Shown here: piece by piece, positions 44,914-53,868 of the stretch | How positions within the stretch are numbered: the stretch's first letter is position 1 | Layout of the letters: each line of letters begins with the position of its first letter | Assembly (NCBI GenBank): GCA_045585895.1 | Contig: JAZMZI010000084.1 | Location: forward strand, 1-64,000 | Source: SVTX01 sp045585895 | GTDB taxonomy: Bacteria > Bacillota > Clostridia > Oscillospirales > CAG-272 | DNA length: 64,000 bases | Direction of reading: 5' to 3' | Notes under the pieces: generated by a model | Databases searched by the model: none | What the model was told of the DNA's origin: nothing | The model's input: the letters and a program-made list of their open reading frames with translations, nothing else | Made by a program: the position numbers and the translations under genes

Positions 44914-44939
44914 ACGAGCAGAAGATTTCTTCTACTCGT
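44914..44939 (-). terminator. Terminator of tadA
   Basis: Stem ACGAG-C-AGAAG/CTTCT-A-CTCGT (one wobble on the minus strand) followed by a T-run on the minus strand. Confidence 0.8.
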
Positions 44940-44945
44940 TTTCTG

Positions 44946-45389
44946 TTAGCGCTTTTTCGCAAAGAAATCCGACAAGATTTCCGCTGATTTTTCCTTCATA
45001 ACACCGCCAACAACGATTGGCTTATGATTAAGCGGATATGAGCGCATATCGAGAACACTGCCGCAAGCGCCCGCCTTGGCATCCTTTGCTCCGTATATCA
45101 CCTTGCCCATACGCGAATTTATGATCGCGCCCATACACATGGGGCAAGGCTCAAGGGTAACGTAAAGCTCGCAATCATCAAGATGCCAGCCGCCGAGGAC
45201 GCGGCAGGCTTCCCTTATTGCAAGAAGCTCCGCATGCCCTGTGGCGTCGCCAGTTGCTTCGCGGTTATTTCTCGCTGAAGCGATTATCTCGCCGTCCTTG
45301 ACTATCACCGCGCCTACGGGCACTTCTCCTTCTGCGGCGGCAGTTTCTGCCTCGCAGAGGGCTTTTTTCATATAATCCTTTGCGTTCAT
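44946..45389 (-). CDS. tadA: tRNA-specific adenosine deaminase TadA
   Basis: The ATG at 45389 follows GGAG with 6 nt spacing and gives 147 residues. It has the deaminase zinc site GHAELLAIREA and LEPCPMCMGAI, with the Glu of HAE as proton shuttle. It converts A34 to inosine in tRNA-Arg(ACG). The C-terminal helix LSDFFAKKR is TadA-like. The gene is 33 bp downstream of the stop codon of the large glycosidase-like gene, so read-through expression is likely. Confidence 0.94.
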   Translation of the reverse strand: MNAKDYMKKALCEAETAAAEGEVPVGAVIVKDGEIIASARNNREATGDATGHAELLAIREACRVLGGWHLDDCELYVTLEPCPMCMGAIINSRMGKVIYGAKDAKAGACGSVLDMRSYPLNHKPIVVGGVMKEKSAEILSDFFAKKR

Positions 45390-45422
45390 TGTTTGCTCCA
45401 AACGGGTAAACAACCCATAAAT

Positions 45423-48400
45423 TTATTTTTTTACGGTAAACCTTATCTCTCGGAGACCGTCCTCGATCAGATTGTATTCATCGACCCAATCGTCGCCCGT
45501 AGTTGTAAAGCTTCCGTGTCCGCAACGGTGGACGACGCACTCCTTGGTATGGAGAGGACCAAAGGTATTCTTTCTCGTACCGAGAACCGTAACTTCAAGA
45601 TCGCGTTTTGCCTTCACTGCCTCGGTAACCTCTATCTCGTAAGGCTCCCATGCTATAATTTCATCAAGTTCCGCTCCGTCGCAAACTCTTACTGCCGCGC
45701 CGAAGAATTTTGCGGAAAGATAAAGTCTTTCACCCTCTTCAATGTCAGCATATTCCTTATACTTTTCGTAAGGCAACTTGAAGGTAACGTTACCAGAATA
45801 GAATGGCAAGCCTTGCGCGGCATAATTCGTCATTGAGAGCTTTTGAGGCATCTTGCCGCCTACAGACGAGCATTTAAGTCCTGCGCTAACGGCAAAATCA
45901 CCTATCAGATATACCGATTCAAGATGCGTTGACCATTTATAGAGTGTTTTGACGGTAATCTCGTTTTTGCCAAGCCTCAGAGCTTCCTTGGGTATGGGCA
46001 GCTTTTTGAAGGCAATATCTATCCAGAAGTCCTTGCCGTCGGGACATTCCAGCTTGACGCCGTTTATATAATACTCCTTAAACTCGGGGCGCTCACCGAC
46101 GAGGATAATATCTCCCTCGGGCATATTCTCGACGTTGAATTCAAACTTAATCTCAATATTCTTGAACTCGGTATCCATACCGTATTTTTTGATATACCAA
46201 GGCTGAAGCATCGCCTCACAACGGTGCATTATCTTGAGTTCGCTTCTGATTTCTCCGTCAATTTTCAGAATTTCTTTGGTTTCATCGCTCCACTCGCCGT
46301 CCTCCCAGCGCCATTTTGCAAAGTCAAGAACGCAGACGTTTGGCTCGTGTAAGGTAACGTCAAGAGTCTCTTCCACAGAAAGCGAGGAAATCTCATCAAA
46401 GCAAGGCTCGTCATCAACACTTTCGTCTATTTCTGACTTTAACACGAAGCACTTGGTCTCACCTGCCAAAAGGTCGGCATAAATTTCGGTATATCCGTCG
46501 TTAAAGGCAACTCCGTTATTAACGTTGTATCTCTCGCCCGATTCAAAATCCCAGAGCTCAACGAAACGGTGATTTTCGGTCTTAAATTTGATCTTAATGC
46601 CTTTTTTAGCGTTTTCAAGGTCGGAATTGAGCACCACTAAGGCATCACCGCCGTCAAAGTCATGCTTTGCCTGAACTAAAACCTCCGCAATCGGGATGTT
46701 TTCGCCGTTAACTACCGAAACGTATTCGTCAGAACAAGATCTGATAGCTTTAACAAGTGCACTTTCTTCATAAGGGATGTAGGTCGCGCCATTTGAGAGG
46801 ACGAACTCGCCCTCATACGGGATAGCGTCGATATACTTAGGCTCGTCGCCCATAATTATAACCTTACCGCCCATATCCATAAATTCTCGGAGCATCTTTA
46901 CGGTAGTGGGGCGAATAGTTGTCATATTCGAGACCACTACCACGCGATAAGACATTTTACCGATATTAAGAAGCGCATTTCCCTTTTCGTCGCGTCCGAG
47001 GGAATAATGGCGAGCCATTATTACTTCCTCGCCCCAGTCGAAATCGATATGATTGTTAAGCAGCATAAAGAAGGTCTCACGATAGCGTTTCTCTATTTCC
47101 GCGCATTCGGGAGAGGCTATCTCCTGCTTATTCCAGTCGTGCCAGCCTATATGAAGTTGACAGAACATAGACTCGATGGGATTCAACACCAAAGTATCGC
47201 AGGCGGGTCTGCCGTGGAGATTATAGACGTTGAATCGGTTGAAATAGTCCTCTACCTTGGAATAATGCTTATACCAGGGCGACTGATGTAATATTGACGC
47301 GGGGTAATCTCGCTTTGCCTGACCTTCCATGGTGTACCACGAAAGGTGCTGACAGCGGAAGTTGACGCCGAAAAGCGCCTGCCAATCGCCCACCGTCTTA
47401 TGGGAACGGAAATTGAACTGCCAGCCTGTACAACCGTAAAGCTCGGAGAGCATTCTTTCTTTGCCAAGCTGACGCACCACGCTTGAAAGCTGCTTCGGCA
47501 CCCAATATTTGCGCTCGGTTTCGGTCAGCTCGTCCATTCCGGGCCAATCCATATACTCGTAGAGGCGCATTATCGAACCCATACAAATAATCTGCGCTTT
47601 GAGGGATTCTTCTTCAAGACCGTGTCCCGTAAAGATCATATTATTTTCGTGGCACCAATTCTGTATCTGTCCCGCGTAATTCTCGCAGAAAAGGTCGCAG
47701 GTAAGGTTGAAATAGTGGAGCTTTATGGGGGCTACCTTTTCACCGTTAAACCAATAGAAAAGCTCGGGAATATGCTCGTGGAAGCTGTAGCCGTATCTCG
47801 AAACGAACTGCTCCTCAAGCTCCTCCGTCCAGCAGGTAGAGGCAAATCTCTCTCTCTCGTTAGAGAAATCAAAGTGGATAGAGTCAAAGCGGCGAGGCTC
47901 GTCGGTAAAAATCCCCTTGATCGACCTGCCGAGTCTGTCTCCGCATTTCTCTCTGTATCTTTCGTGGGTATCCTCGATAAATTTTGCCACCGCCTCGCGG
48001 CTTATGGTATCAAGAGGCGAACCGTTATTGAAATTTGGATGATCGGGATATGGACCTTTATTATAAAAGAGCACCTTCCAATCACCGCTTTTGTCGGAAT
48101 ATTTCTTTTCTTCCTCACTTATAACGGCATCGATATCGTCATTTTCAAAAATACGTCTGTATCCCCACAGATTATTACCATCGATCTTTGCAACGAAAGC
48201 AATAAAAATCCCCTGCGACCAAGAAAAATATTTTGGCCACATCTCGTGGTTGGTTATTGACTTACAACGGTATTTGGGATCCTTGGTTGTAATTCCTCCC
48301 GAGCTTCCCGAGGGGTATCTGTCCTCGTCGTATAGCCATGCCTCGATTCCAAGCTTTTCACTTTCGTCGGCTACGGCGTTTATATGGTCAAACCACTCCT

Positions 48401-48590
48401 CGCCGAGATACTCTGTTATAAGTCCTGCTCTTGAATGCATAAAATGGCCGCCAAAGCCCATTTCTTTCATAACCGAGGTCTGCCTTATAAGCTCTTCTCT
48501 CTCAAGCTCTCCATTCCAAGACCAGAATGGCTTTCCCTTATAATATACTGTAGGATTCTCAAACAAATCAGTTAATTTATCGTGAGTCAT
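45423..48590 (-). CDS. Large glycosidase-like protein (GH106-type)
   Basis: The ATG at 48590 (1,055 residues) has GGAGG 5 nt upstream. The N-terminal half is a TIM-barrel-like domain with motifs KPFWSWNGELEREELIRQ, MGFGGHFMHSRAGLITEYLG and EAWLYDEDRYPSG, then IKGIFTDEPRRF. This pattern is common in the GH106 alpha-L-rhamnosidase group. A glutamine amidotransferase-like region (about residues 560-650) and two beta-sandwich domains (about 850-1,055) follow. There is no signal peptide, so it acts on imported oligosaccharides. Rhamnosidase activity is probable but not certain; other glycosidases share the fold. Confidence 0.75.
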   Translation of the reverse strand: MTHDKLTDLFENPTVYYKGKPFWSWNGELEREELIRQTSVMKEMGFGGHFMHSRAGLITEYLGEEWFDHINAVADESEKLGIEAWLYDEDRYPSGSSGGITTKDPKYRCKSITNHEMWPKYFSWSQGIFIAFVAKIDGNNLWGYRRIFENDDIDAVISEEEKKYSDKSGDWKVLFYNKGPYPDHPNFNNGSPLDTISREAVAKFIEDTHERYREKCGDRLGRSIKGIFTDEPRRFDSIHFDFSNERERFASTCWTEELEEQFVSRYGYSFHEHIPELFYWFNGEKVAPIKLHYFNLTCDLFCENYAGQIQNWCHENNMIFTGHGLEEESLKAQIICMGSIMRLYEYMDWPGMDELTETERKYWVPKQLSSVVRQLGKERMLSELYGCTGWQFNFRSHKTVGDWQALFGVNFRCQHLSWYTMEGQAKRDYPASILHQSPWYKHYSKVEDYFNRFNVYNLHGRPACDTLVLNPIESMFCQLHIGWHDWNKQEIASPECAEIEKRYRETFFMLLNNHIDFDWGEEVIMARHYSLGRDEKGNALLNIGKMSYRVVVVSNMTTIRPTTVKMLREFMDMGGKVIIMGDEPKYIDAIPYEGEFVLSNGATYIPYEESALVKAIRSCSDEYVSVVNGENIPIAEVLVQAKHDFDGGDALVVLNSDLENAKKGIKIKFKTENHRFVELWDFESGERYNVNNGVAFNDGYTEIYADLLAGETKCFVLKSEIDESVDDEPCFDEISSLSVEETLDVTLHEPNVCVLDFAKWRWEDGEWSDETKEILKIDGEIRSELKIMHRCEAMLQPWYIKKYGMDTEFKNIEIKFEFNVENMPEGDIILVGERPEFKEYYINGVKLECPDGKDFWIDIAFKKLPIPKEALRLGKNEITVKTLYKWSTHLESVYLIGDFAVSAGLKCSSVGGKMPQKLSMTNYAAQGLPFYSGNVTFKLPYEKYKEYADIEEGERLYLSAKFFGAAVRVCDGAELDEIIAWEPYEIEVTEAVKAKRDLEVTVLGTRKNTFGPLHTKECVVHRCGHGSFTTTGDDWVDEYNLIEDGLREIRFTVKK

Positions 48591-48625
48591 AAAAACCTCC
48601 GAATCAAACAAGTTTTGCTATTTGA

Positions 48626-48654
48626 ATTATAACATAACAAAACCTAAATTGCAA
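48626..48654 (-). promoter_or_regulatory. Promoter of the GH106-type gene and tadA
   Basis: Minus-strand TTGCAA (48649-48654), 17 bp, TATAAT (48626-48631), about 35 bp before the start codon. Confidence 0.82.
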
Positions 48655-48681
48655 GAAATATAAGAAAATTTCAATAAAAAA

Positions 48682-48707
48682 GAAGGTCTGCAAAAATGCA
48701 GACCTTC
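48682..48707 (-). terminator. Terminator of the rpsB-tsf operon
   Basis: A perfect 11-bp stem GAAGGTCTGCA/TGCAGACCTTC is followed by six T on the minus strand, 23 bp after the tsf stop codon. Confidence 0.95.
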
Positions 48708-48729
48708 AAATATTTGTTTAAATCGGAAA

Positions 48730-49656
48730 TTACTGCTTAACACCGGAGAGCTTAGCGATCTCTGCTGCGTAGTCTTCCTGCTTCTTTTCGATACCCTCAC
48801 CCTTCTCGAAACGAACGAAGGATGCGATAGCGATCTTACCGCCCATAGCCTTAGCGGTGTTAGCAACGTACTTAGCAACGGTCTCGTGATCTTCAGCCTT
48901 AACGTACTCCATATCAACGAGGCAGTTGTTCTCGTAGAACTTGCCAAGCTTACCCATTACGATACCGTCGAGAACCTTCTCGGGCTTGTTTGCCATCTTG
49001 GGATCGTTAGCAAGCTGAGCCTTGATGATGTTCTTCTCGTTCTCGATAACGTCTGCGGGAACAGCATTTCTGTCGAGGTAAGGAGTGGGATATGCGCCAA
49101 CCTGAAGAGCGATGTTCTTTGCGAACTCTGCAAATCCCTCGTTGTCTGCACAGTCGGTGTCGAACTTAACGATAACACCGATAGAGCCCATACCGTGAAT
49201 GTAGGTGCTGGTTACGCCCTCAACTACTGCGAAACGGCGGATGGTGATCTTCTCACCGATCTGGAATATAAGCTCCTTGAGCTTTGCGTCAACGGTAACG
49301 CCCTCGTAGTCGGAAGCGAGAAGTGCCTCAACGTCTGCGGGGTTGTTAGCGATAATGCTCTTAAGAAGGTTCTTAACGAAATCCTTGAACTTCTCGTTCT
49401 TTGCAACGAAGTCGGTCTCGGTGTTAACCTCAACGATTGCGGTCTTGCCGTTCTCTGCAAGTACGTCTACGATACCGTCTGCTGCGATTCTGGTTGCCAT
49501 CTTGGTCTCTGCCTTAAGCTCACCCTTCTCACGAAGAAGCTTGATAGCAGCGTCCATATCACCGTTTGCCTCAACGAGTGCCTTCTTGCACTCCATCATA
49601 CCAATACCGGTCTTTGCTCTGAGAGCAGCAACGTCTTTTGCTGTAATAGTAGCCAT
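48730..49656 (-). CDS. tsf: Translation elongation factor Ts
   Basis: EF-Ts recycles EF-Tu from its GDP form. The 308 residues start MATITAKDVAALRAKTGIG, then GMMECKKALVEANGDMDAA; a coiled-coil domain and the core-domain blocks VEVNTETDFVAKNEKF and IALQVGAYPTPYLDR follow. Length is typical. It is downstream of rpsB with a hairpin between them that may lower tsf expression relative to rpsB. Confidence 0.97.
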   Translation of the reverse strand: MATITAKDVAALRAKTGIGMMECKKALVEANGDMDAAIKLLREKGELKAETKMATRIAADGIVDVLAENGKTAIVEVNTETDFVAKNEKFKDFVKNLLKSIIANNPADVEALLASDYEGVTVDAKLKELIFQIGEKITIRRFAVVEGVTSTYIHGMGSIGVIVKFDTDCADNEGFAEFAKNIALQVGAYPTPYLDRNAVPADVIENEKNIIKAQLANDPKMANKPEKVLDGIVMGKLGKFYENNCLVDMEYVKAEDHETVAKYVANTAKAMGGKIAIASFVRFEKGEGIEKKQEDYAAEIAKLSGVKQ

Positions 49657-49701
49657 TTTGGAAATTCCTTTCTATATTTTACGAAATTTTTCTTAAAATA
49701 A

Positions 49702-49731
49702 AGCGGTTGATAAGTTTTCTTAGCAACCGCT
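49702..49731 (-). terminator. Intercistronic hairpin between rpsB and tsf
   Basis: An 8-bp stem AGCGGTTG/CAACCGCT with TTATTTT downstream on the minus strand. It has a terminator-like form and can attenuate read-through from rpsB into tsf. Confidence 0.7.
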
Positions 49732-49747
49732 GTGATTTCAGCTCAGA

Positions 49748-50494
49748 TTAAGCCTCTGCTTCCTCTTCAGCCTCAACCTCTGCCTTTTCCTCAGCAGCCT
49801 CAACGGTCTGCTCGCCCTGCTTGCCCTCGATAACTGCGTCTGCAATTACGGAAGAGATAAGCTTGATAGCGCGGATAGCGTCGTCGTTACCGGGGATAAC
49901 GTAGTCAGCGTCGTCGGGGTCACAGTTGGTATCAACGATAGCGATTACGGGGATACCGAGCTTCTTAGCCTCGAGAACTGCGTTTCTTTCCTTGCGGGGG
50001 TCAACGATAAAGATCGCATCGGGAAGCTGTTCCATGGTCTTGATACCGCCGAGGTTCTTCTCGAGGTCGAAGATCTCTTTCTGGAGCTTAGCAACTTCCT
50101 TCTTGGGGAGCATCTCAAAGGTGCCGTCTTCAGCCATCTTGTTAAGAGCGTTGAGACGAGCGATGCTTCTCTTGATGGTCTTGAAGTTGGTCATCATACC
50201 GCCGGGCCAACGAACGTTAACGTAGTACTGTCCGCAACGAAGAGCTTCTTCCTTGATAGCCTCTGCCGCCTGCTTCTTGGTACCTACGAAGAGTACGTTG
50301 CCGCCGTTTGCGGAAAGCTCACGAACGAACATGTAAGCTTCTTCAAACTTCTTAACGGTCTTCTGAAGGTCGATGATGTAGATGCCGTTTCTTTCGGTAA
50401 AGATGTATTCCTGCATCTTAGGATTCCATCTTCTCGTGTGGTGTCCGAAATGAACACCTGCTTCAAGCAACTGCTTGATAGAAATAACAGACAT
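49748..50494 (-). CDS. rpsB: 30S ribosomal protein S2
   Basis: The ATG at 50494 follows GGAGG and gives 248 residues. Motifs MSVISIKQLLEAGVHFGHH and RWNPKMQEYIFTERNGIYI are diagnostic of bacterial uS2. The C-terminus is an unusually long Glu/Ala-rich acidic tail of about 25 residues. The gene is co-transcribed with tsf from a promoter with a structured leader. Confidence 0.97.
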   Translation of the reverse strand: MSVISIKQLLEAGVHFGHHTRRWNPKMQEYIFTERNGIYIIDLQKTVKKFEEAYMFVRELSANGGNVLFVGTKKQAAEAIKEEALRCGQYYVNVRWPGGMMTNFKTIKRSIARLNALNKMAEDGTFEMLPKKEVAKLQKEIFDLEKNLGGIKTMEQLPDAIFIVDPRKERNAVLEAKKLGIPVIAIVDTNCDPDDADYVIPGNDDAIRAIKLISSVIADAVIEGKQGEQTVEAAEEKAEVEAEEEAEA

Positions 50495-50635
50495 TGTAAT
50501 GTCCTCCTTCGGTTTTTCCACCACAGTAGCTTTGGCGGTGCAATCCCCTTATTTTACAAGGATTATAAAGGAGACACCGACACCGCAGACGTGGTACTGT
50601 GTGTGTGATTTATTTTTACTGCGCTCAGCACAGCG
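50495..50635 (-). promoter_or_regulatory. Structured rpsB leader, likely autoregulatory
   Basis: About 140 nt separate the promoter start from the S2 gene. Reading down the minus strand there is a CTGTGC/GCGCAG hairpin, a CA-repeat, then GC-rich segments that can pair (for example CACC with GGTG around GCCAAAGCTACTGT). S2 operons often carry leaders bound by S2. I have not matched this one to a known family. Confidence 0.4.
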
Positions 50636-50641
50636 TTATAG

Positions 50642-50670
50642 ATTATAACATATTACTTTTTGATTTTCAA
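50642..50670 (-). promoter_or_regulatory. Promoter of rpsB-tsf
   Basis: Minus-strand TTGAAA (50665-50670), 17 bp, TATAAT (50642-50647), both near consensus. Confidence 0.88.
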
Positions 50671-50705
50671 CAGTTAGTGTATTTGTTTACAAAATATTTA
50701 CATTC

Positions 50706-51005
50706 TCATTTGAACCTTTTGCCTTTTTTACCGTTTTTCCCGTTGCACGTGTAGTTTGTCAGATCCGATTGGGGTATTTTCACAAGGATCGCGTCTTCTC
50801 CGATACATTCAATATTGCACCACGGTATAGTATACTCCTCGCATTTTGACCAAAAAGGCAATCCTCCTCCGTCACGCACAGTAAACGAGACTATCCTTCC
50901 AGAGTCAAGATCGATCTCAAAATCACATGGATATCCGAGCTTTTCTCCTCCGCAAAGATTGATGACCTCGAGCTCACGAAGGCAAGCAGTGCTTATTCTT
51001 TTCAT
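50706..51005 (-). CDS. YlmC/YmxH-family PRC-barrel protein
   Basis: The ATG at 51005 follows GGAGG and gives 99 residues. The domain KRISTACLRELEVINLCGG, then LGYPCDFEIDLDSGRIVSF, and CNIECIGEDAILVKI is the YlmC/YmxH PRC-barrel. It is widespread in spore-forming Firmicutes and linked to sporulation-time expression, with no known biochemical activity. A Lys/Arg tail ends the protein. A hairpin terminator separates it from the upstream P-type-ATPase-like gene. Confidence 0.88.
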   Translation of the reverse strand: MKRISTACLRELEVINLCGGEKLGYPCDFEIDLDSGRIVSFTVRDGGGLPFWSKCEEYTIPWCNIECIGEDAILVKIPQSDLTNYTCNGKNGKKGKRFK

Positions 51006-51029
51006 AAATAACACCTCCATAGTTCAAAA

Positions 51030-51052
51030 GGCTGCCACCTACGGCGACAGCC
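51030..51052 (-). terminator. Terminator of the 51.1-62.8 kb operon
   Basis: A 10-bp stem GGCTGCCACC/GGCGACAGCC (two G-U pairs on the minus strand) with a TTTT run on the minus strand. Confidence 0.8.
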
Positions 51053-51097
51053 CTTTATAATTAATTATCATTACAAATATATGCTATGTGCGCGGTA

Positions 51098-53842
51098 TTA
51101 TTCCCGCCTTTTTCCGATAAGATAAGCTACGAGAAGCGCAATTCCGTAAACAGCGAGATATCCCGGTATAATCAAATACTCAAACAAACCGAATCCGTTC
51201 TTATAAAGCTCCGTAGCAAATGGCAGCTGCGTAGAAAGTGCGCATATTCCCAAAAGTATCGCGTAGGCAATTACTACCTTCAACCAACAATAGCTTCTTC
51301 CCTCACCCTTTTTCGTATGCTTAAGATTGATTATAAGAACTTCTGTGCACATGGTAAGAAGCAGACATATAAATATCGGCAGCGTATACGCGGGCGTTTC
51401 GCCGAAAACTCCGCAAACGTCAAGTATCTTAACGGCAACAGTGACGACAAAGGCTACCGAAACTCTCGATATCAAGGAAGGAATATGTTTGATCAAAAGT
51501 CTCTTGGGATATTCCGTATAGTTCCTCTTTATCGAGATCACGTCGAACCTCTGCTCCGAATCGGAGAACACCGTAGCAGAAAGAAGAGCGAATACCGCAG
51601 CCAAAGAAACGGTCTGAACGGGATCCAACAAGATATTACCGGTAATAACGCTCATGGCGCAGAAAGTCAAAAGATTGGCGGAAAGGAGCGCAAAAAGCAG
51701 CACTGATTGAGCCAAGGATACACAAGCTCCCCTTGACATTCTTATTGCTTTGAACAACGAATAGATTCCGCCGCCGCTTTCGTTAGCTCTCTTTACGGTA
51801 ACCTTGGAAAGAAGTCTCGTCTGCTGAGAGGCTCTCAGATTGGTATCTCTGCCTTCGGCATGCATTCTTTCATATACCGCTTCGCGATGTTTTTCGGTTG
51901 AGTAACGGATCGTATCACAGGTAACCACAACGTCGGTCTTTGCCATGATCTCATTATATTCATTTGCTACTCCGTAAGCTGCTATACTGCTTCCTCGCTC
52001 ACGCATTTTTGCAATCAGCGCAGAATACTCTTCCGTACTGAAGCCCACATAAGCCGAATATGAGCCAATATCGTCGGTAATTTTTTTGCCGAGCTTACGA
52101 AATTCGGACGCATAGGCGATTTCTTTTTCAAAAACCGAGCTTAAACTCCGAGATTTGACGATTTTAAAACATTCTCTCTCCTCGCAAGGCAAAAAAACCG
52201 TAGTATTTATGCCAAAGCTCTTCATTTCATTAACGACGTTATTAATTTCGGTGTCGGCGGGCTGGTAAATAGCCAAAGCACCTTCAAAAATGCATTTTCC
52301 TTCGCTCTCGGAGATACAGAGCACGGCTTGTGAACCGTTTTCTTCGGTCTCTTTGAGATATGCATTGATAACGGAGATACTGTGCTCATCCATGTCAACC
52401 GCGTCTTGTCCTATCCTGATCGAACGGCATATACTCAAAGCCTTTTTATCAAAGGTCATAGTAACGCGGTAGATCGAACTGTCAGTCTCTGCGCAGGCGT
52501 ATCCGTAGCCGGTCTTTATATCGTTGGCATAGTAAAGTGATTTCGTTGCAAGCGCCGCGCCGCTGAAATCAAATCCGCAAGTTCGCAGATGGATATAGAG
52601 AGCTTCGGTTATTCCGTCAAGATTGAAGTTGGAATCAACGCCGCCGTCACGCAACGCTCTTACATAAGTATTTATAAATGAAAGCAATCTTTCCGATTCG
52701 GGCGTGTCAACGGCCAGGCTTTCGACTCGGTTGCACGATACGAGAGCAGAACCGATTTTAAATACGCCCTCGTAAAGACCCGCGGTACCGAAGAGAACAA
52801 CGTCGGTGACCTCCGTAAGTCTGTCAAAAGCCTTGACGGTTCTTACTGCCGCCGAATTGTCCTTCTTTCTCTTTGCGCTCTTGTTGATCGACAGTCTCGT
52901 TATGTAGGACGCAAATATCTCTTTTCCGGCAAAGGAAAGCATTTCTCCCGTGACGAGAAACGCCGAGGACAAAAGCATCATAAAGTACCATATAAACTCC
53001 TCTTTGCCGCGGAAAGTCAGAAGCCCCAGGAGGGATAAAAGGAGAAGCGTAGCCGCGCATATAAAAGCAATTTTGCTTATCGTGCCCCGAAGACTTTTCA
53101 CTGCTCTGCTTTCGGATTCAACGCCGCCGAGCGCTCCGTCGGCAATGTAATCGCTTAGATATACCGATTCTCCAACTTCGACCACTAAAGCGACCGCACT
53201 TCCCTTTACGACTGCACTTCCGCTATACAGCATATTTTCAGCATCGGGAGCTTGGACACTATCGTCCTGATAGGATATATCGGCGCGCTTCATCACTCTG
53301 CGACGGCTGATTCCGCCGTCTGCTCGTCCGAAAAGCTCGTCAACGAAAAGCGCGTCTGACTTTACTATCCTTGCGTCGCACGGCAAAAGGTCACCTTCTC
53401 CAAGAAGTATAACGTCGCCAACGACAAGGTTCCTACCATCGGTATAAAACGTATTTCCGCCGCGTTTTACCCTGACCATCGGCGCCGCGTACTCACGCAT
53501 ACCGTTGAGTCTTCGTTCGGCACGCAACGAAACTATGCCGCCAAATACTGCCGCGGCGAGAGTTGACAGAAAAACCAATCCACCAAGATATTCTCTGCCG
53601 AAAATTGTGGCAAGGAGGGATATCAGAAGCAATAAAACCGTAAGCGGAGAACACACGAAAGACAGCAAAGGATGCCAAAACGAGCGTCTTTGAGGCACGA
53701 AAAGAGATTTGACTTTGCCGTGCGTGCGCTTTTTGTATTTTTCAAGTCTCTCTCGCGCTTCTCTTGCCGAGAGGCCCTCGGCAAGATCGGTATTAAGCTT
53801 CTTTTCTAAAATATTAATTTCGGGAATATGCCATTTTTCCAT
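51098..53842 (-). CDS. Catalytically degenerate P-type ATPase homologue (pseudoenzyme)
   Basis: The intact 914-residue frame has the layout of a P-type cation ATPase: N-terminal cation-ATPase domain (residues 5-55), paired helices, A domain (about 110-240), helices, a long cytosolic P/N region (330-690) and six C-terminal helices. Every catalytic signature is altered. TGES is replaced by GRAD (172-175), PEGL by TGEM (298-301), the phosphorylation motif DKTGT by FGTAG (351-355), and GDGxNDxP by YGVANEYNE (623-631). It cannot form the aspartyl phosphate. It is not a recent pseudogene, because the reading frame is long and clean. I infer a regulator, scaffold or receptor built from a dead pump. 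It follows the Clp gene by 26 bp. Confidence 0.85.
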   Translation of the reverse strand: MEKWHIPEINILEKKLNTDLAEGLSAREARERLEKYKKRTHGKVKSLFVPQRRSFWHPLLSFVCSPLTVLLLLISLLATIFGREYLGGLVFLSTLAAAVFGGIVSLRAERRLNGMREYAAPMVRVKRGGNTFYTDGRNLVVGDVILLGEGDLLPCDARIVKSDALFVDELFGRADGGISRRRVMKRADISYQDDSVQAPDAENMLYSGSAVVKGSAVALVVEVGESVYLSDYIADGALGGVESESRAVKSLRGTISKIAFICAATLLLLSLLGLLTFRGKEEFIWYFMMLLSSAFLVTGEMLSFAGKEIFASYITRLSINKSAKRKKDNSAAVRTVKAFDRLTEVTDVVLFGTAGLYEGVFKIGSALVSCNRVESLAVDTPESERLLSFINTYVRALRDGGVDSNFNLDGITEALYIHLRTCGFDFSGAALATKSLYYANDIKTGYGYACAETDSSIYRVTMTFDKKALSICRSIRIGQDAVDMDEHSISVINAYLKETEENGSQAVLCISESEGKCIFEGALAIYQPADTEINNVVNEMKSFGINTTVFLPCEERECFKIVKSRSLSSVFEKEIAYASEFRKLGKKITDDIGSYSAYVGFSTEEYSALIAKMRERGSSIAAYGVANEYNEIMAKTDVVVTCDTIRYSTEKHREAVYERMHAEGRDTNLRASQQTRLLSKVTVKRANESGGGIYSLFKAIRMSRGACVSLAQSVLLFALLSANLLTFCAMSVITGNILLDPVQTVSLAAVFALLSATVFSDSEQRFDVISIKRNYTEYPKRLLIKHIPSLISRVSVAFVVTVAVKILDVCGVFGETPAYTLPIFICLLLTMCTEVLIINLKHTKKGEGRSYCWLKVVIAYAILLGICALSTQLPFATELYKNGFGLFEYLIIPGYLAVYGIALLVAYLIGKRRE

Positions 53843-53868
53843 ACAGGTAATCTCCCATTAAACCAATT

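Noticed and set aside
51098..53842. The P-type ATPase homologue as a decayed pseudogene
   Set aside because: The frame is open for 914 codons with a start, a stop and good operon context, and the substitutions are spread over all motifs. Exaptation fits better than recent decay, though I cannot exclude an old pseudogene under weak selection.
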